Below are positions 61,651-64,000 of a stretch of 64,000 nucleotides of DNA, in pieces; the stretch's first letter is position 1, and each line of letters opens with the position of its first letter. This DNA comes from an uncultured Roseburia sp. (GTDB lineage Bacteria; Bacillota; Clostridia; Lachnospirales; Lachnospiraceae). The DNA is taken from assembly GCA_900756925.1 (NCBI GenBank), contig CAAELX010000053.1, positions 43,594 through 107,593 of the forward strand. Reading direction: 5' to 3'. Position numbers and translations under genes: made by a program. The notes beneath the pieces were generated by a model. It saw only the letters and a program-made list of their open reading frames with translations, searched no databases and was not told where the DNA came from.

Positions 61651-63369
61651 GTGGAAATCACTACGATAAATGCGGAGCTCTTTGCAAAGATGTTTCTGGC
61701 AGGGGCAAACAATCTGGAAGCTAAGAAAGAATGGATCAATGAACTGAATGTATTCCCGGTTCCGGACGGAGACACCGGTACAAATATGTCCATGACAATC
61801 ATGTCAGCAGCGAAGGAAGTAGCGGCAATGACAGATCCGACTATGGCTTCCCTTGCAAAGGCAATTTCTTCCGGATCCCTGCGTGGGGCAAGAGGTAACT
61901 CCGGTGTTATCTTATCCCAGTTATTCCGTGGATTTACTAAAGTGATTGCAGAGTACGATGAGCTGAATGTCAGAATTATTTCCGATGCATTCCAGAAGGC
62001 AACCGAGACCGCTTACAAAGCTGTTATGAAGCCGAAGGAAGGTACCATCTTAACTGTAGCCAAGGGAATGTCCGACAAGGCAGCAGAGCTTGGTGAGGAG
62101 ACAGATGACCTTGTTTACTTCTGCGAGGAGATCATCAAAGAAGGTGACCATGTATTAAGCAAGACTCCGGATATGCTTCCAGTCTTAAAGCAGGCAGGTG
62201 TTGTGGATTCCGGCGGACAGGGACTCATGCAGGTATTAAAGGGAGCCATGGATGCGCTTCTCGGCAAAGAGGTTGATTATAATATAGAAGCAGCCGCTCA
62301 GCCAACAGAGAAGAGCAGCTCTTCGAATTCTTATATTGATGCACAGGCAGAGCAGGAGATTACCTTTACTTACTGTACCCAGTTCTTAATCATGTTAGAG
62401 CATCCGTTTACAGAAAAACAGGAGATGGACTTCAAGTCTTACTTAGAGTCTATCGGTGATTCCATCGTAGTTGTCGCAGATGACGAGATCGTGAAGGTAC
62501 ACGTACATACCAACGATCCGGGCAAGGCAATGCAGAGAGGTCTCACCTACGGAAGCCTTACGACCATCATTATCGAGAATATGCGCTTAGAGCGTGACGA
62601 GAAGATCTCCGCCATGAAGGAAAAAGAAATGCAGAGCACACAGGCTGCAGAGCAGGAGATCAAAGCGATGGAGGAGCTGACCGCGGAGGAAGAAGTTCAG
62701 ACAGAAGAAAAAGAGATGGGATTCATCTCTGTCAGCATCGGCGCAGGCATCAACGAGATTTTCAAGGGTCTTGGAGTGGACCACATCATTGAGGGGGGAC
62801 AGACCATGAACCCAAGCACCGAGGATATGCTTCAGGCAATTGCGAAAGTAAATGCCAGAAACATCTTTATCCTCCCGAATAACAAGAATATCATTATGGC
62901 GGCAAATCAGGCAGCGTCCTTAACCGAGGATAAGAATATTATTGTCATCCCGACCAAGACGATCCCGCAGGGCATCACAGCACTTGTCAACTATATCCCG
63001 GACAGCACACCGGAAGACAACGCGGAGCGTATGACGGAAGAGATCCAGCTCGTTAAGACCGGTCAGGTGACCTATGCAGTCCGTGATACCGTCATCGATG
63101 ACAAAGAGATCCGTCAGGGCGATTACATGGGAATCGGCGACAAGGGCATTCTTTCTGTCGGCACCGATATGACAAAGACCGTCCTTACGATGATCGCAGA
63201 GATGATCGACGAGGATTCTGCACTTTTGAGCATCTACTACGGTGAAGATATGGATGAAGATTCTGCAAATGCTATCGCCGAGAAAGTGGAGGCATCTTAC
63301 CCAGATGTGGAAGTAGAAGTGCACAGCGGCGGACAGCCGATTTACTACTACGTTATTTCTGTAGAGTAA
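61651..63369 (+). CDS. fakA: fatty acid kinase catalytic subunit FakA-like (DAK2 domain, YloV)
   Basis: 572 residues from GTG 61651 with AAGGAGG upstream. The N-terminal DhaL/DAK2 domain (about 1-200) has metal-binding PVPDGDTGTNM (about 37) and GSLRGARGNSGVILSQLFRG (about 74). A central and a DegV-like C-terminal domain (GLGVDHIIEGGQTMNPS, about 375) follow. It phosphorylates fatty acids held by DegV/FakB proteins, one of which is encoded at 10474. A charged linker rich in Glu (about 325-355) is unusually long. Confidence 0.9.
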   Translation: MEITTINAELFAKMFLAGANNLEAKKEWINELNVFPVPDGDTGTNMSMTIMSAAKEVAAMTDPTMASLAKAISSGSLRGARGNSGVILSQLFRGFTKVIAEYDELNVRIISDAFQKATETAYKAVMKPKEGTILTVAKGMSDKAAELGEETDDLVYFCEEIIKEGDHVLSKTPDMLPVLKQAGVVDSGGQGLMQVLKGAMDALLGKEVDYNIEAAAQPTEKSSSSNSYIDAQAEQEITFTYCTQFLIMLEHPFTEKQEMDFKSYLESIGDSIVVVADDEIVKVHVHTNDPGKAMQRGLTYGSLTTIIIENMRLERDEKISAMKEKEMQSTQAAEQEIKAMEELTAEEEVQTEEKEMGFISVSIGAGINEIFKGLGVDHIIEGGQTMNPSTEDMLQAIAKVNARNIFILPNNKNIIMAANQAASLTEDKNIIVIPTKTIPQGITALVNYIPDSTPEDNAERMTEEIQLVKTGQVTYAVRDTVIDDKEIRQGDYMGIGDKGILSVGTDMTKTVLTMIAEMIDEDSALLSIYYGEDMDEDSANAIAEKVEASYPDVEVEVHSGGQPIYYYVISVE

Positions 63370-63389
63370 AGGTTCTGAATGAGGGGGAC

Positions 63390-63625
63390 GGTGAAACTCG
63401 AGCGGGGACTGTGGAGGATTGCGAAGAAGGGCTGTCCGGATTGTAGACACGTTCTCACTCCGCGTCGCTCGCAGCGGTGCTAAGAGTGCAGGGGCGCATT
63501 GCCTTTTATCGGCAAACCTTTACGGTCACTGCGCCCCTGCGCTCTAAGAACCGGCGGCTCCTCAAGGTCTGCAACCCGGACAGCCCTTCTTCGCAATCTG
63601 CTGTAGGGTATGAACGAGTTTCACC
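63390..63625. repeat. nested palindromic element C
   Basis: Outer arms GGTGAAACTCG (63390-63400) and CGAGTTTCACC (63615-63625), unpaired strands of 16 nt on both sides, a perfect 23-bp inverted repeat (63417-63439 with 63576-63598), and an inner 16-bp stem with one wobble (63483-63498 with 63530-63545). Its core, 63494-63534, reads on the minus strand like the plus-strand core of the element at 51279. Lies 20 bp after the fakA stop. No T-run, so not a plain terminator. Confidence 0.8.
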
Positions 63626-63639
63626 TTGGCGAACCTGTA

Positions 63640-63964
63640 GTGTATATAAAATGGAAAAATGAGAAGGATTGGCTGTTATACAGAAATGCAGACCTGGTGT
63701 CTATGGATTGGATGCGAAGCTGCTTTCCTATGACAGCTCCTTTTTTGTATTTGGAAAATATACGCTATATTTTTATATATTATTGTGACAATTGTCCGCA
63801 TGCCATTTTTGAAATTTTATTTTATATTTTGCATGAATTGTAATAATTAATTTCGGGCAACATAATTGTTTATATTGAATGTTCCAATATGAAGTATATA
63901 AATACTATATTTAATGTGAAAATGATTAGGCTATTCAATGTGATTATATAACGGAAAGGCTTTA
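63640..63964. other. AT-rich stretch with no recognised gene
   Basis: About 325 bp. The open frames here (for example 63610-63843) look unlike protein: they start inside the palindromic element and have no ribosome site. Nothing else was recognised. Confidence 0.5.
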
Positions 63965-64000
63965 GAAGCGAAACTCGCACACAACCTAGCGAAGATTTGG
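63965..64000. repeat. left end of a further palindromic element (cut by window end)
   Basis: GCGAAACTCG is close to the outer arm of the element at 63390 (GTGAAACTCG). It is followed by ACACAACCT then CGAAGA with the same spacing as in the element at 51279. Only the 5' part is visible, so pairing cannot be tested. Confidence 0.5.

Noticed and set aside
63610..63843. 77-residue open frame at the right end
   Set aside because: It starts inside the palindromic element, has no ribosome site and ends in AT-rich low-complexity sequence.

Overview
The window reads as the chromosome of a low-to-mid GC, spore-forming Firmicute, most likely a gut Lachnospiraceae (Roseburia/Eubacterium rectale-like). 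The grounds are gene content and style: GerW sporulation protein, IreB, YlbF, DUF1292, DegV and FakA family proteins, a double-ATPase 2-hydroxyacyl-CoA dehydratase activator protein, a CIRCE heat-shock operator, strong GGAGG ribosome binding sites and TTGACA-17-TATACT promoters. The genus is inference. No rRNA or tRNA gene and no CRISPR array was seen.

Layout. 1-4.1 kb is the edge of a decayed mobile element: the 3' two-thirds of a UPF1-like helicase with a Vsr-like nuclease domain (a plausible defence gene), then a DUF3847 gene fused by deletion to the tail of a serine recombinase, abutting a chromosomal membrane-protein gene that has lost its 5' end. 4.3-14 kb is accessory chromosome: a DUF6198 membrane protein, an HD hydrolase behind a promoter with a C9A10 tract, a Y-family polymerase/YolD pair, a diguanylate cyclase cut by an in-frame stop, a YfcE phosphoesterase, DegV, a GntR-ABC exporter operon with a clear operator, and AlkD. 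14-18.5 kb is the very long dehydratase-activator gene. 18.8-25.5 kb holds a rhomboid-like protein and a BMP-type nucleoside ABC importer operon. 25.8-33 kb holds htpG with a CIRCE site, a PdaA-like deacetylase, an HPt protein with an HD-GYP response regulator, and an amino-acid ABC importer whose binding protein is circularly permuted, fused to the permease, and frameshifted after its signal peptide.

33.4-63.4 kb is dense housekeeping sequence, rich in translation and RNA-modification enzymes: PrmA, RsmE, cysteine desulfurase/ThiI, MtaB, TrmR with two U32 tRNA hydroxylases, MiaB and RNase J. It also carries proline synthesis (proB, DUF896, 5-formyl-THF cyclo-ligase, proA), ruvAB, zapA, an FtsW/RodA-PBP pair, a NUDIX hydrolase, DUF2953/GerW, L28, and YloU/FakA. 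DegV (10.5 kb) and FakA (61.7 kb) probably work together in fatty acid uptake.

The least explained structure is a set of nested palindromes in intergenic DNA. Two (51279-51525, between ruvA and ruvB, and 63390-63625, after fakA) share a fold plan and, in opposite orientation, a related core of about 42 bases. A truncated third copy starts at about 63965, and a more divergent relative lies at 20067-20312. All three complete elements have an outer stem, a 16-17 by 16-17 nt internal loop, a perfect 22-31 bp stem and an inner hairpin. They may be small non-autonomous mobile elements or a structured RNA/DNA family. Two further short repeats follow the stop codons at 19699 and 25501.
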